Assembly (NCBI GenBank): GCA_028023455.1
Contig: JAQFVV010006295.1
Location: forward strand, 310,001 to 374,000
Source of the DNA: Epiperipatus broadwayi
Taxonomy: Eukaryota > Onychophora > Udeonychophora > Euonychophora > Peripatidae
DNA: 64,000 nucleotides
Direction: 5' to 3'
Positions 63,561 through 64,000 of the stretch are shown one piece after another. The first letter of the stretch is position 1; every line of letters begins with the position of its first letter. The notes below the pieces were generated by a model. It did no database searches. It worked only from the letters and a program-made list of their open reading frames with translations, and was not told where the DNA came from. The position numbers were made by a program, and so were the translations under genes.

Positions 63561-64000
63561 TGTAATATTAATAAGCCAATAAGCTAATGCACATGTGCTT
63601 TGTAGATTTAACTATATAAATGAATACTCTCAAGTCTTTGTGAAAAAATAGAATGAATCATCTATCTTTTCGATCCAAACATTTATGTATAGGCAAATCT
63701 TAAGTATTTGGAAATGAGAGTGTGAAGATGTTAATCGATCATTTTAAATTACTTTTTACTATGCCTGAATGAATGACGCTTGCAAAATTTCTAGAATTTA
63801 CGATATATCATTCTTATTAAATTAAACATATGTAAATAAGACATTTATTTTATATAGTGCTATATTTTTATAAACTGTAATATTAATAAGCTAATGCATA
63901 TGCGCTTTATAGATTTAACTATATAAATGAATACTCTCACTTTCCAAACACAAGATAAAGTCTTTGTGAAAAGATAGAATGAATCATAGCTTTTCGATCC
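63561..64000. repeat. Direct repeat pair with ~315-bp spacing, running off the window
   Basis: TGTAATATTAATAAG starts a repeat at 63561-63676 and again at 63876-64000. Both then carry AGCTAATGCA, AGATTTAACTATATAAATGA, ATACTCTC, AGTCTTTGTGAAAA, ATAGAATGAATCAT and CTTTTCGATCC. The second copy has about 20 extra bases (ACTTTCCAAACACAAGATAA) and the window ends inside it. It lies in the regucalcin intron and is either a tandem repeat with unit about 315 bp or two copies of a dispersed element. Confidence 0.8.

Noticed and set aside
1-64000. CRISPR array, operon, phage or bacterial defence system
   Set aside because: No regularly spaced repeats with unique spacers and no prokaryotic gene organisation; the window is animal DNA with introns and retroelements.

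Overview
This is AT-rich animal nuclear DNA, roughly three quarters A+T by eye. It has spliceosomal introns, animal-type retroelements (RTE LINE, Penelope-like element, Ty3/Gypsy-like LTR element, tRNA-derived SINE) and many homopolymer and AT runs. There is no bacterial gene organisation. The host is an invertebrate metazoan with long introns and large gaps between genes; the sequence alone does not let me name the phylum.

Only two host genes are recognisable, each as its last coding exon, and they point towards each other. At the left, the final exon of an acetyl-CoA synthetase (ACSS2/AcsA family) lies on the + strand at 4646-4860. At the right, the final exon of regucalcin/SMP30 (gluconolactonase family) lies on the - strand at 62214-62452. 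The other exons of both genes are outside the window or too far away to see. The roughly 57 kb between them holds no host exon that I can support.

Mobile-element remains fill much of the gap. 1-565: decayed RTE LINE (+). 3.2-3.6 kb: two adjacent fold-back palindromes. 5.3, 8.35 and 29.3 kb: three copies of a very short tRNA-Gly-like SINE, one with a perfect 12-bp and one with a 16-bp (one mismatch) target-site duplication. 19.1-19.6 kb: C-terminal relic of a second LINE type (-). 21.6 kb: hammerhead-like motif (-). 30.6-38.1 kb: an old LTR retrotransposon on the - strand with ~2.2-kb LTRs, a Lys-type primer-binding site and a GPY/F integrase tail. 40.3-40.7 kb: long-TIR fold-back element. 41.0-44.0 kb: the best preserved RTE LINE (-), with endonuclease and reverse transcriptase split by frameshifts. 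44.6-45.5 kb: a second, 5'-truncated copy with a duplicated tail. 46.1-47.6 kb: an inverted array of a ~425-bp repeat. 51.6-52.7 kb: two Penelope-like GIY-YIG relics in inverted orientation. 58.9-60.9 kb: a decayed ORF1-like gene. 63.56-64.0 kb: two copies of a ~315-bp-spaced repeat running off the right edge.

The elements are at different stages of decay and none looks able to move on its own. I see no operon, CRISPR array, defence system or other co-ordinated gene set. The observations most worth following are the short tRNA-Gly SINE family, the LTR element missing most of its pol, the inverted 425-bp array, and the hammerhead-like core.
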